From assembly GCA_037577475.1 (NCBI GenBank), contig CM075206.1, forward strand, positions 11,823,401 through 11,887,400: a stretch of 64,000 nucleotides of DNA. Direction: 5' to 3'. Source of the stretch: Chaunax sp. Z400. Lineage: Eukaryota > Chordata > Actinopteri > Lophiiformes > Chaunacidae. The translations under genes were made by a program, and so were the position numbers. Below the pieces are notes generated by a model, which saw nothing but the letters and a program-made list of their open reading frames with translations, had not been told where the DNA came from and made no database searches. Positions 12,001-24,545 of this stretch are shown one piece after another (the first letter of the stretch is position 1; each line of letters begins with the position of its first letter).

Positions 12001-13411
12001 CATCAAAACTGCTGGCCCACTGCTGAAATCTCTCTCTTTCCTACCTACGCTGTATGTCCATCTATCTAACCATAGAAACCATTTGTCTGTCTGGCTGCCT
12101 GCATCTGTAGGCAGAACTCTATATATTCAAATATTGCACCAGAAACGGGAGGATTGCAAAGAAAGCAGGCATGAGATAGAAGATAGATTGACGTAAAAAA
12201 AAAAAAAAAAACCATGGATGAGGAATGAGAAGATAAGAGAGCAGGTTGGGCAAGCGCAAGTCTATCTTCACAAGCTGACAGTGACATTTAGTGCATTGCT
12301 AGGAGAGTCAATGGAAAGCACTCAGCATCAGAGACCACACACACACACACACACACATTGCACACCTAACACATGCAACACACACACATACATTATGGAT
12401 CTGTTCCTCTCCCCGAGAGATGGATTATTGTTCCACTTCATTCTGAGAAACAGAGAGAGGGGCACGCCTGCAGGTGCAGGCAGACAGGCAGGAGGTTAGA
12501 TGGAGTAGCAGGGAGACGGAGTAGCAGGTAGACAGATGGCTACATATGCACGCACCAAGAGAATGAATAGAGTCGGAGCTTCAAATTGCAAATGAGACCT
12601 ATACAGAAGATTAAGTCTTGTTGGGGGAAAACATACTCCAAATGACAACTTTAAGTGCCCTATAAAGTGCTTTGGAAAAACATGAGGGTTGTGAAATGAG
12701 TCACTCCAGACAGTAGCTCTCTGCTAGAGAGCATTAATGTCCCTTCTAAAGTAAAACAGCAAAGCAAAAATAGGGAGAAAAACAAAGCACTCTTCTGTCT
12801 TGAAGACTAGATGACTTAAAAAAAAAATCTCACTTTTGTCATCTTCACATCTGCCTCACGCTTTCCTGCACATCCTCATTGAGCTGGGTTGTTTCTCACC
12901 ACCTGCCCTTTCCTCATTTAGCACTCCATTTTTCTGCATCCCTGCCTGTGCCTGACGTAATTCATCCGTGCCCGTCAACAAGCCTCTCCGTCTTATAAAT
13001 AATTATGTTAAGTCTCCACTCGCCAAACACCAAAGTGCTGACTGGGAATTCAACACAGCCAGGAGTAGATAGAAGCCACCGAAACGTAGACCAAGTCTGA
13101 GAACAGACATGGCTGCATCTTTTCATCCTTTCTGAGAGAACCCTCCACATAAACACTTCAGATTTTTAAGTTTACTGACCCGTCACCAGTAATCAGCAAT
13201 TCATAAGATCATTTACATCTCTGTGTTGCTTTTAATTAGCTTTGCGAGTGCAACAAGACAGCTCTGCAAGCTCGCTAATTATGCAGTTCATTAGTAAATG
13301 ATAATGTTTGCAGACAAACTAAGAGGTGGGGAATTGCTTACAGGAAGGGGGTATTGTGTGCACAAAGGTGTAGGTTCCCACTAATGCATACAATATACAT
13401 TAAAGACATAG
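9045..13411. other. noncoding stretch
   Basis: Mostly AT-rich and featureless. It contains an A-rich run (12195-12211), a short CA array (12337-12357), a small hairpin (GTGGTG...CACCAC, 11159-11176), and a homeodomain-site-rich block at 13195-13330 that is listed separately. If the exon ending at 9044 is real, this is intron. Confidence 0.5.
13195..13330. promoter_or_regulatory. possible conserved noncoding element
   Basis: Two TAATTA/CTAATTA homeodomain-type cores sit in an imperfect inverted arrangement (TTAATTAGCTTTGC at 13232-13245 and GCAAGCTCGCTAATTAT at 13267-13283), with further TTAGTAAATG and GATAATG words beyond. There is no transposon or coding signature. Such clusters are typical of vertebrate developmental enhancers, but function is inferred only from motif density. 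Confidence 0.25.
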
Positions 13412-14400
13412 TCAAGGCAAGACAAGGCTTGTTTATTTGCATTGCATATTTCAACAACAAGGCAATTCAAAGTGCTTTGCAAAATATACTTTTAAAAAAG
13501 CATTAAAACTTTATCAAATGACATAAAAAAGCATTTAGTGATTAAGAACGTTTAAATAGAAAATGAAAGATATAAGAAATACAAGAGTAAAAGTTACAGT
13601 GTAGTTACTGAGTAATCAATTGGTTAAATTGAATGCAGTGGCGAACAGAGAGGTCTGCAGCCTTGATTTAAAAGAACTGAGAGTTGCAGCAGACCTGCAG
13701 TTCTCTGGAAGGTTGTTCCAGATATGTGGGCCATAAAAACTGAACGCTGCTTCACCATGTTTAGTTCTGACTCCGGGGACAGAAAGCAGGCCTGTCCCAC
13801 ACAGCCTGAGGGGTCGGGATGGTTCAAAACGGAGCAACAAATCAACAAATCAAATAAAACTTTAAATGCTTTATAAACTAACAGCAGAATTCTGAAATCA
13901 ATTCTTTAAGAGACAGGAAGCCAGTGTAAAGATCTAAGAACTCGACTGATATGATCCACTCTCCTGGTTTTAGTGAGGACTCGAGCAGAAGCGTTCTGAA
14001 TCAGCTGCAGCTGTCAGATTGCGTTTTTTAGGGAGACCTGTAAACACACCATTACAGTAGTCAAGCTGACTGAAGATAAATGCATGGACAAGTTTTTCCA
14101 AATCCTGCTGAGACGTCAGTCCTATAATCCTCGATGTGTTCTTAAGGCGATAGTGGGCTGACTGGGATGGTCTAAATGTGGCTGTTCAGATTCAGGTCTG
14201 AGTCCATGACTACACCCGGATTTCTGGCCTGGTTTGTCGTCTTTTGAATTGACCAATTGGAGCTGAGTGGTAACTTTTGATCGTTCTTCCTGGTCTCAAA
14301 AAACATTTACTTCAGTTTTATTTTTGTTTAACTGAAGAAAATTTTGCGACATCCACTCAATGATTTGTTCAATGCGCTTACTCAGATCTTGTCGGGATAC
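13412..14400 (-). mobile_element. L2-type LINE, 5'-truncated 3' fragment
   Basis: Read on the minus strand, this is the C-terminal end of a non-LTR retrotransposon ORF2 followed by its 3'UTR and tail. Around 14100-14000 the translation gives LDYCNGVFTGLPKK. Next, near 14010-13930, comes LIQNASARVLTKTRR and then LRSLHWLPVS. Finally, at about 13840-13616, it gives EPSRPL...SFYGPHIWNNLPENC...SSFKSRLQTSLFATAF. These are hallmarks of the end of L2-clade ORF2 proteins (end of the reverse-transcriptase region and tail domain). Reading frames change between the blocks and stops interrupt them, so the copy is dead. The + strand left edge, GTCAAGGCAAGACAAGGC, is the reverse complement of the short tandem tail that ends such elements. 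The catalytic reverse-transcriptase motifs and the endonuclease are missing, as expected of 5' truncation. Confidence 0.85.
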
Positions 14401-14754
14401 ATTTGTTGCTGTTAAACCAAACCTTTAAACACTATAGATAAACATAGCTGTAGTAGCTTGTAGTTTAATGTCTCTCCTTTGTCCTTTTTCTAACTTCTAT
14501 GCTGAGTTTTCCAGGGGTCCTATGAGCCTTGACAAAGATGATATGGCTGATATCCTGCTGGTCTTTCACTCTTGGTGCAGCAGTGTCTCTGACTGGCAGG
14601 AGCAGACTCCTCACACTGGAATCTGCTCAAGGCTCCACTCAGAGGCAGAAACAGTATGAATGCGCCGACACATCATCCACATACAGAGACCTAAGAACCT
14701 TGAAAACATTTAATTGTAAAAATGTGTTAATATTTTTTAGATTATTATCTTTTC
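14401..14754. other. noncoding gap between LINE remnants
   Basis: No recognisable feature. An 85-codon frame at 14529-14786 lacks known motifs. The stretch may be 3'UTR of the element whose tail follows. Confidence 0.4.
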
Positions 14755-14842
14755 AGAGTGCTTGTTTACTTCTACTGCAGCTGTAACAATACAAATCTCC
14801 CCATTGTGGGACAAATCATGGACTATCTTATCTTATCTTTCT
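14755..14842 (+). mobile_element. LINE/SINE 3' tail with TATCT repeats
   Basis: The words CTGTAACAATACAAATCTCC and CCATTGTGGGACAAATCATGG are followed by TATCTTATCTTATCTT. Fish non-LTR elements often end in 'aatttccccatgtgggactaataaaggta' plus a short tandem tail. The same terminal sequence (CCCCAYRTGGGACWAAT type) is present in the SINE at 63450-63689 in this window. Only the extreme 3' end is recognisable, so the parent family is uncertain. Confidence 0.55.
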
Positions 14843-17800
14843 AGTATAGAAACACAAAAATACACTCCCACCAGGGCAGATGCAGAAATGCATATGCATA
14901 TGTGAAAGAAAGCCTGCTTAGCAGTCTGTTCTAACTGTGCTGGGAGTCTCTTACTTTCCATATGACCTTTTGTCACTTTGCTAGTGACATTTTAAGTATG
15001 CTCTTGCTAACCTTTGTCAGCAGCCTTGTCTGCTGGTTGCCAAACAAAGCAGAACTGCTGAGGGAATCACAAAGAGACAGAGCATGGAGAAACTGAAAGA
15101 GATAAATAAAACAGACCCAAATGAGAGGCAGGGGTCACAGTTGAGAGCAAGCCCAGATAACGACAGGTTGAAAGGTTTAGCAGATTAGAAAGAGTGGCCT
15201 GGGGTGCAGTATGGGGGGCAAAAACAGTTCAGAGGAAGGGAGACTGCGAAAGTGAATGATAGCTGTTAAGTGAGATTTAGGTGTTAGAAAAGATGGGCTG
15301 GAAAAAGTGATTCATCAGAAGAAAAGAGCAAAATGGCAAAAGGTGGGGGGAAAGAAGAAAAGACAGAAAACAGAAAGAGGCAAGAGTGACAGAGAACATG
15401 AAGTAGCCGAGAGCGGAAACTCAGAAAAGGGCGCAAAGGTGGGAAGAGAGAGAGAAGCTTTGTGAGGGAGTGCTATAAAACAAGAGTGCAACTGGAAATT
15501 AAGAGAGCCATCCCGGGTGTGTCACTCTGGAAATTACAGCTGCCTGTGGTGGAAATGTCACAGATATATGAGAGCCCATTTCGGCGCCGTAATAATATGT
15601 AAGTGTCATTCATTTCCAGCCAGAAGGTCTAGTAGGATCAATAGAGTCTTAGTATTAATAGAGACCCCTCTACTGCATTAATAAGACAACCTGGCCCCAG
15701 CAGCACTGACATAAAAGACATTTCCACTCTTCTTATTCTCGCATGGCTCAAAGATCATCGTGTTGACAGCAGGGCAGAGGACACCGTCCTTTAACCCACA
15801 GGGCTGAGATCAAGGCTTAACTCACTGGATCGCTGTTCTGTAGCTGATCCTAGATTCCCAGTGGAGGCGTGACAGGTAAAAAGAAATTATCACACAAATG
15901 GCATTGAAGTGGAGATGGTGTGCTAGTTTAAAATCCATATCAACTCACATGCATTTAAGGGTCGAGGCAGCGTTCTGATGAACTCGTTGGTTTCCAGCCG
16001 TCAAGGGCATGCGTTGTCCTTTCTCGGCCAGCTTATTAGATGCAGGTGGAAGGAGGTTTTCAGAGGAGGAATGGGAATTATAAAGGTCAGGGGAGGGTTC
16101 TCTCCTCTGTCAGCGTCTGTTTTGTCACTCTGTCACTCCCCCACAGGCTAGTTGACATTTTAATAAAATGTTCAAAAGGACAATTAACATATCAGAGGCG
16201 AGATATGTTGGGCTGTTCCAGCTTTCTTCATCAGCTGCATTAAAGTGTGACTCTTCAAACGTGCGGACACGTTTCTAAGTCCACTTTTGTGACGTCTCTT
16301 TGCCCTTCTGCGATGCTGATCCAGTAGAGTTTAAGTGATACCGTTCCACCAGATACCCATCCATGCAAAATCAAGTGTCAGATCGAAGGTGAGCATCACA
16401 TATAGTTTCTATTTTCACCGATTAAAGGCTCAGATTTAACCACCTGAAAACAACTGGGTAGATTTTTCTTTGCAAAAATATATTCTAATTCACTGCAGAA
16501 AAGAGAACACCTCCAGAGAGAGGATAATACTAACATAATTTCTGAAATGCCAATATTCGGGCTGGATTTCCTGACCTATTCTTCTGCTGTGTTTTATGTC
16601 GCTGTGTGCTTTGTTCCTGGGTGTCTTTCTTTGAATGGCTGGAATCAAGGTTTCAGCCTGTTGAGTGTCCACTGGCGATTTGTCTGCTCACAACATCATG
16701 CCTGATTCAAATGCCTGGATTGAAGGTTTTTGTGGACAGTCATTCTCGTTTAATGAGAGAAATGGAAAATAGTAATGGGTTGGCAATGAACTCTTCCCTG
16801 TCTTTTTAATACGGCTGGGTTTATACGTCATCGGGAAACACCACTTACACAACCAACAAACAAGAGAAAACGTACCTGGAAGCCTCCTGCACAACCTTTC
16901 ACACCTTTTAAAGGTCCCCCCAAACCAAAGGCTTTGGTTTTGAGGTCAAAAACAACCTTTAAGCTTTTGTGTTACTTTTACTTGTTGAGAAAGCACAAAA
17001 CCCAGCTCCTGTATTGGTTGAATGATAGAGAAATTAACAGATTTGTCCACATTTTTCCTCTGACATTCGAATGACGTCCCACTACTGGGAAGCTTTGGTG
17101 TAACTTTGATACATAAAAACGTAACATGAGCTCCGTAACAAAAGCATTTAGAGGCTTTCATCAGTTTGCTCTAAAACTTTGGTCCTATCAGTTCGAAAAT
17201 TTCCACTGTTCTATGAATCAAAGGGGCAGCTTAAGTCTCCTGTGTCCATCTTTAGAGCTGTGATCCATGAGATTAAACATAACAGCAAAATGCAAGAGAC
17301 GGGACACATCTATACTCGCTCCAGCATTACCATATGCACGGTCATGAGTCACACAAATGCACTTTGGTATGCATATCAAGACGGTGCTATTCTCGAGTAG
17401 AAGGTCTTCATTATGAACAGAATGAGTAACTAAATTGGTAAAGTTAAGCTTCAGCAGAAAATTTCCTCCTGGCAGCATAAAAGGATGCACACAGTTAAAC
17501 AACACACTCTTGTGAAAGCTCTACTGTGCATATAGAAATTGTGGCTTGCTTGCATACAGCATCCATCGGAGTAGTAAAAGACCTCAGGCTGTCCAGAGGG
17601 AGAGCCGGTAATGAGAGAGGGTGCAGGGGGGACAGAAGTTTGGTGTGTGTGAAGCAAGCAAAGTTTGTTGTCACTTCTGAGGCTCTAAAGCCCACATGGG
17701 GAACCAGACTGGGTTGCGAACACTGAAGCTCAGAAGGAAATGTCAAATCACTGGTGTTTGAAGCTGGGGATGCATGCATGGCTATGAGCTCAAATGAGTG

Positions 17801-20123
17801 TGTGTGCGCGTTCGATGGAGAGATAGTTAAATTGAAAGAAATCACAGCATTGTGCGCACAACTATGGACACAGTGATGTGTGTGTTTTTGAGTCTGCATG
17901 CGTGTGTGTCTGTGCATGATTTTGGGCCTGCAGCGCACACATGAGAGAGTCAGTGGGTGATCTGGGGGCATGATTTGATCAAAGACTCTTTGATCGTGTG
18001 GAGACTTGGTTCGATACCAAATAGTGTAGCCTATATGAGTTTGCTTCTTGGCCATACGCACACACACAGACACACACACAACCATGTACAAGCGTACTTA
18101 AGCAATCGGATAATGGGAGGGCAATCATACTCGGGGCCCTATGTAATGGCAGCTAAATTTAATGCCATGACAGCTCCTAACTTGAGTGGAGAAAATCAAT
18201 CCATGCAAATGGAGGCTCAAATTGCCACAATCAAAATTTAAATGACTGGCAGAGTGACGTGACGCTCTGCATAAGGCCTGTCTCTTTCTTTTTGGCCTTT
18301 TTTTTTTTTTTTTTTTTGCCTCTTACAGTTCAGTCGGCGACATGTATTATTCAATTTCAAAGTATTGCATCCGTCTTGAGTAAGTTTATATTTACCCTGA
18401 AATATTAAATCTTTCAAAACTGTGGTGCCGACTTCACAAGCAGTCCATTCAAACTTTGTATCAGTGATCATTTTCAGTATTTATTCCACTCTGTCACCTT
18501 TGTCTACCCTTGCAATTTTATTGTTTTTTTCTCTGTCAGTATGCAGTGTCTTCACAGGTGAAATGTTCACCTTGACACGTCTCTCCTCAACAGTATTTTC
18601 TAATTTGTTTGTCTCTTTCTGACGGCCGCCACACGCATCTCTGGCTTTATCTTCCTGCCTTGTAGAAATACAAATTATTTTTTTCGATAATTTACCATTC
18701 ACAGCACCTGTGACATTTTGTTTTTCTGCTCTCTTTGTGTGTCAACTCTACTGACAATAATTGTCTTACTTTTTGATTTGCTTTTACCTCTGAAGGTGAC
18801 AACATGTTGCAGTGGCCTACAGTGGATTACAGCGGTGCTATGATTATAAAGAATAAGGGAGCTGTGATCCGTCAGTTGCTGGAAAAATAACAATAATTAG
18901 ACACTTTAAAAAAAAACACATATGCTTGCATGTTGTGTTAGTGAAGTCCCGTTCAGGCAGGATTCATATTCTAGATCTAGAGGGATTTGGGTGATGACAT
19001 GTTTGCTGTGCCCCCCTATAACTACTAGCATGATTCTTTTTGCTTATGGCCACTATGGATGTACAAGTAATTAATATCTTGTGTGAATCTTCGTGGAAGA
19101 GTCGACGTCAGAGGACGAGCACAGCGTCTTTCATTTGGAAAAGTGAGAGCACACTTTTCCCCACATTGTATTAACACACAAACGCACATAAACACTAAGT
19201 AAGTGAGCACGAAAGTGATACAATGCACTTAAACCAACATCCTCTTCATTCATTCAGCCATGATGAATATTCTAATAGGAGATGAAAAGGGATTAGCCCT
19301 GCTCTATCTCAATGATGTAATTCACTGACACTAATTTGGCCCAATGAACATCAAATAGTGACATAAACACAGTCAACATGCAAACATATAAATGTACAGG
19401 ATGTGTGAACATCATCTCCACACGGAGAACCTTCAGCCTCCATCCTGGAGCTCTACAACGGGCCATTTCCATTCCCTATACTGTATATTTGTCTCTATCT
19501 GCTGAATCACATTATCCCCCTTGTACAATTTGGGAAAAGGCATTTGAGTCTATTTTCATGGTTTGTCAAAAGAAAGGTTGTACGAGGCTTTTTGGCAAAC
19601 AATTTGAGGATGATTTGATCCATGCATATGACGAGCATTAACGATTCTGAGTGAGTGAGTGCCAGACCTTTAAACTTTTGAAATTGAGCCTAAACCTGGG
19701 GGGAAGGTGGACCCAGTTATTTTACATGCACACAAGAGACAACCAGCAAGCATCTTAAGCCTGATTATTTGCAGCTCTGGATGTAAAACAAAAGAAAAAT
19801 ATGCACAACAGATGGCATTTTTTTTCTTCTACTGTATTCCCCCCCCCTTCCCCCCCTTCCTCTCTCTAACCTTCACCAAAAAGGAATTTGCTTTATTTAG
19901 ACGGGTAATATGTTACGTATGCATCAAACAAACAAACTTAATTGCTACATTCAGCAATGATTACCGATACACAGACGTGTCCAATGTTTACACTGACTCA
20001 TTAGCGGTGTAATGGCACATATTTGATCCGTACAGATCTCTTCTTATGGTTCAGTAGACATTTAATCCTCAGAATAATTGCCAAATTCAACCGTCATAGT
20101 GTGAAACACAGTTTGACTTCCAC
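14843..20123. other. noncoding stretch
   Basis: Purine-rich on the + strand from about 15050 to 15500. A T20 run lies at 18298-18317, with GT/CA-rich patches at 17870-17930 and 18055-18080. Three short, well-formed palindromes are present (16257-16274, 16922-16940, 19137-19160). The block 15500-15720 looks regulatory and is listed separately. No gene is supported. Confidence 0.5.
15500..15720. promoter_or_regulatory. possible conserved noncoding element
   Basis: Transposon-free sequence of balanced composition with no open frame. It holds a mixture of words typical of developmental enhancers (GGAAATTACAGCTG, GTAATAATATGTAAGTG, TAGTATTAATAGAG, TGCATTAATAAG) and an isolated TTTCGGCGCCG E2F-like palindromic core near 15579. 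This is a guess from texture; only cross-species alignment could confirm it. Confidence 0.2.
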
Positions 20124-20376
20124 TGTAAATGTCGCCAGTTCATCACAGTCCCACATAGAAAGACAAACAACTACTTACACTCACATTCACACCTATGGTC
20201 AATTTGGAGTCACCAATTGTCTCCCTCTACTACATACTTTTGGTGGTGGAGAACCCAGAGGGAACCCATGCAGACACGGGGAGAACATGCAAACTCCACA
20301 CATTAAAGTAAGTCCCAGGTGGATTTGAACCCAGGACCTTCTTGCAGTGAGGCAACAGCACTACCCACTGTTGTGA
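20124..20376 (-). mobile_element. V-SINE (DANA/HE1-type), 5' portion
   Basis: Read on the minus strand, this begins with a tRNA-like head. An A-box region lies at about 20352-20370 (GTAGTGCTGTTGCC) and a B box, GGGTTCAAATCC, at 20321-20332. Next comes the conserved central domain of the V-SINE superfamily, GTTTGCATGTTCTCCCCGTG at 20275-20294. After that the sequence passes through 'ggtgtgaatgtgagtgtaag' into the tail region and stops near CTGGCGAC. The 3' terminal part and tail repeat are missing or diverged. Transcription would have been by RNA polymerase III from the internal boxes. The copy is old: several positions differ from the family as I know it. Confidence 0.8.
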
Positions 20377-23300
20377 ATGAAGAGTAAAAGGAAGACATTT
20401 TTAAATTGATGTAACGCAAACCCTTTCTCTTGTTTCTGATTGGAAAAATGATCCAATCCAAAACCATCTGAACCTTAAGTTTTGTGATTCATTGCACCCC
20501 TGTGCCCCAATGACTCCCCCCACAGGGTGCGATGAATGCAACAGGTCAAACATGTCTGACAGGGTGCAAGGCATGCACTTTAGTATTTTTATATTTGTAA
20601 GTTATATCTGCTGCAGCTTTGACTTTTCATTCACTGGGGCACTAACAGATCTGAAGCTAGGGCGGATACATTCTTGTTAAATCCAACAGCAGTCTGAGAA
20701 GATGCTAGAGTGGATTTCTTTTGGGCCCATGTACTTAAAAAACACCCTCTCTCAACAAATTCTATCTGCCTGTTACTCTAATGCAAACACCTCTAACACA
20801 CACACTCGTACACTCAGATAAGCCTTTTTTACTTTGCCTGCTCTTAATATTCAGGAATTTAGAAGTGGCAAAACAAATCCTGAAAGGCTTACTAATTAAG
20901 GTAGGAGCTTATCTGCCCCCCCCTCCCCTCTGCACTGCCTCCAAACCTCGGCACAAACAAACATCTGCTTGATGAGTGACATGGAAGAGCTGAGACAATA
21001 TTTCAAGCGTGAAGTGCAGTGAAAAAGGCAGGAAAAGAACATGAGAAAGGACAGCGAGAGGGAGAGACGAATGCAAGAGGAAGGGGCAAATGGACAACAT
21101 GATTCTGGGTGTAGGCTAATTGCAGTGGAGCAAAAAGGTAGGATTATGCGCATCAGTATTGAATGCTTAACAAAGGTATTGATCGCAAATGGTTCTGCCT
21201 GAGCTGTGCGTGTCTATCCTTTATCAATACAGGTCAAGAGGCTGCTCAATCAGTCATATTATGTTTCAGTCAATGATTACAAGAGCCACCTCCTTTGATT
21301 TACCTGCTTCCTTTGTCTTTAACTCTTATACATACACCAGGACTCACTGTATTACTGTATTTGTTCTGTTTTTTCTGTTGTTTCTTGTGTTGTTTGTTTG
21401 TTTTACATGTTTGAAATATTTTTTTTTTCAATCAACCAATCAATCTCACTGGAAATGAGGTGAGGTGGGCAGAGGAAGTCAAAACATTTTTCCTCAATGG
21501 TATCAATTGGACTTTAATACTCTCTACTACTTCAAATTCAACGCTGTGAGTGAGACCTGAATGTTGCATAAAGCAAATTCACTTTACATCCAATGTGTTG
21601 TACTTTGCACAAGTTCAGAATTACTCTTATTCTCTAAAGCCATAGACAAACGTTATGGGAAGTATACGCTTCTTAGATGTGTTGTCAGGAATGCAATGAG
21701 AAGATCGATACCACTCTCATCTCTGTGCCGTAAATGTACACAGGGCTTTTCCTGGCTCGGAACAGGCCTTCGGAGGTGGCTACGCATAACAGTATGATAT
21801 GTATAGAGGTAGGGCTTGGCAATGTAACTAAAACAAATCCTAAAATTAAAACATCGATACACATTATTAGGTTTCGGTTATGTTTTATGATTGGAAAATG
21901 GAATTTTATAATTTATTCTGCGTCTATTTGTCTCCACTGTGCTTTTCTGACAGATTAAGAGAAAATAATACTACTATGACCCAACAAACTGTCTGTGGAT
22001 GATTATGAAACAACTTAATCTCATCTAGTTAACAGCTGAATGCAAGGAGGAGGCCAGAACATGCAGCTAAGTCCAGTTAGTAAATGAAGACACTTTTACT
22101 TTATTCACCCTGAACCAAGAAACTGCCGTACTGGTGAGCTAGTCTCACACAGCGAGACTCAAGTCCACACTTTGTTTTAGAACTGTGCTGACATGACCTC
22201 TTTTTAACAATGATCCCTCACCCTCTGCGCCAATTTCTCACACCATGGTGTTTCGGTTTGTTGTTTTTTTTACACCAGGCAAACCCTGAACAGAAAATCT
22301 GTTACGTCCCAAAATATTTTTAAACACTGCACGTCTGTGGTGAGTAGAGCAGTGAGTATTTGCATGGCTTCCTGCCCACATAATATGGATGAATGGGTCC
22401 ACTGTCCTGCTGGAAGACTCCCGTCCTTCTGCAATCCAAGTAGGTAATTGAGCATTAATAGAGTGTAACCTTAAAGAGGAAAAGCACTTTTTCCACTTTT
22501 TCCTGTTTCCGTTCACATTTACCTCTGATACATATTACTCTCAGGCTCAGCTGTTCTTTTTCTCGTCCTTACTCATCTGTGTCTTGCTTTCTCCTCCTCA
22601 TCTCATTTTTGTATTCAGGTCCCCTTAGTTGTGGGTGAGGCAGCAAAACAGTACAGGAGAGAGCAAAGAGTGAAAGGGACACAATGAATAGTAATTCATT
22701 GGCAGAGGAAGAGGAAGAAATAGCTTCTTTCCATCTCTTTCTAGCTCTCACTGCTCAGCAGGATTACACATGAATATGCACACCCACAGAGTGGCTCTGA
22801 GACAAAGGCCAGAGGGTTAGATGGAGAGAGAGACAAATAGAAAGAGAACTAGAGGGGGGTGGGCGAAAAAGACAGACAAGAAATGACAGGCCATGATTCA
22901 GTTCGCTCTAATAGTTCCTGTTAAGTTAGATCTCTCTTGTCCTGAATTAATCATTTCCTTCTTTATATTTGATTTTCTCTCTTCATCCCACATATATAGA
23001 TGCAAATTCCTCTCATCAACATTAATGCACAGTAACAAGTACTGTGGGAAAACACCATTGGGTTTTAATATGCCTTTTTACAGGAGCACCCCTGAACTGA
23101 CCTGCCATTCAAAAAAATTATAGCCGACATACAGTATATAGGAGGCAGCATAACATGGAAAAGGCCAGTTTTACTGAGATTCCACACAAGTAAAACCCCA
23201 AGGGACCAACATTTCAGAACGATGTAAGAAGAATATCAAACTGCACACTGATCATATCATATCTCCGTGCTTCATACAGTTATATCAATACAGCGTCTGG

Positions 23301-24309
23301 CTGACAAATACGCTCTTTGGTCTGCTTCACATCAGCAGAAGTCTCCCCAGAGTCGAAAGTGCTATCAGTCATTTTATTGCACAACGGTGAGGTGATCAAA
23401 CAATATCATTGGGTTTCTCTAAGGAGCAATCTATAGGATGAAGAGAGACTCTAGGTTTTGGGTCAGAACTTTGACCACTGACACCCGATTTTTACTCCCA
23501 TTATTTCTGTCATTATAAGGAAATGCTGCAAAAACTGAGTTATATCTTAAATTGATATTAATTCAGAGAAATTTATGAAAGAGCTTCTTATTTATAGTTA
23601 AATTTTGTTCCACTTGTGTGAATTCATATGCACAGAATATATCGGAATATGTCTCCATAAAGCATCAACTAATACTCAGGGGATTGTGTTCCCTTGGGAA
23701 AGGCGTTCCGTGTCTTAGTTCAATTACGTGTTAATATTGATATCAGTGTTAATGATTGGAAATGCACTTGGTTGACAGCACTGGTCAATCTCAGAAACGC
23801 CCACCTGTACTGCATCACATGGTTCCCCTTTCCCTGATTTTGAGGAGTTCTGAAAACATTTTAAAAAAAATCTTATTTCAAACAGACGCTGAACATCAGA
23901 CAGCAGCTGTTATCAGAAACAGCAGATGCAAATGATAAATCTCATATGCAAACTTTTAACCAAGTTGCTGTTCATTAAGAATTTATCAACATTTAAAACA
24001 CATGTTCAGAAACATAAGTTTCTGATGAAAGTGCAGCTTTTTTTTCCTCCAGTTTCAAGTGTTGACTAACTGCCTTCCCTTGCAATTTCAAAGCTGTTCT
24101 AATGTACCCGTCACATCTTTGATGCATATTACCTGTTGCCCTAAATAGACGCACAGAGCGTCATCATGCTTCATGCAATCAGTGAAATAAGTTTAAACCC
24201 AAGATTATATGCCTGCATCGTATTAGTATTTAAATGAGGTTGATATGAAGAAGTATTTCTAAAAACTTAGAGTATTCAGAGAGCACATATCAACGCCAGT
24301 GTCACCAAA
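20377..24309. other. noncoding stretch, nothing recognised
   Basis: AT-rich, with purine-rich patches near 21000-21090 and 22640-22880. There are no motifs, transposon ends or long arrays. Confidence 0.55.
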
Positions 24310-24545
24310 ATGTGAAAAAATGGATAACATTTTCCAGGCTATGATCTAGATCCAATTGCACATATTGGTGGAAAATCATGAGTTTTCCATGCCTGGAAAT
24401 TTAATCATCTCTTCCTGGGCCCAAGATCCACCTCTACACAAAATCTCATCAAAACTTGTTGACAAAAGTCGGCAGACAGGGTTACATTATTATTGGGGAC
24501 CCAGTACCTCCCTCTACAGTACATTGGCATGGAAAGATAAAGCAG
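24310..24545. repeat. possible decayed interspersed repeat
   Basis: Words such as CTTCCTGGGCCCAAGATCCA and CACAAAATCTCATCAAAACT resemble a repeat common in fish ('...cctgggcccatgatccacccctccacaaaatttcatggaaat...'). The copy is too diverged to set edges or a class. Confidence 0.3.

Noticed and set aside
17495..18091. 198-codon minus-strand frame
   Set aside because: Contains CA/GT-derived His-Thr words and no domain; the frame shows no coding-like composition outside them.
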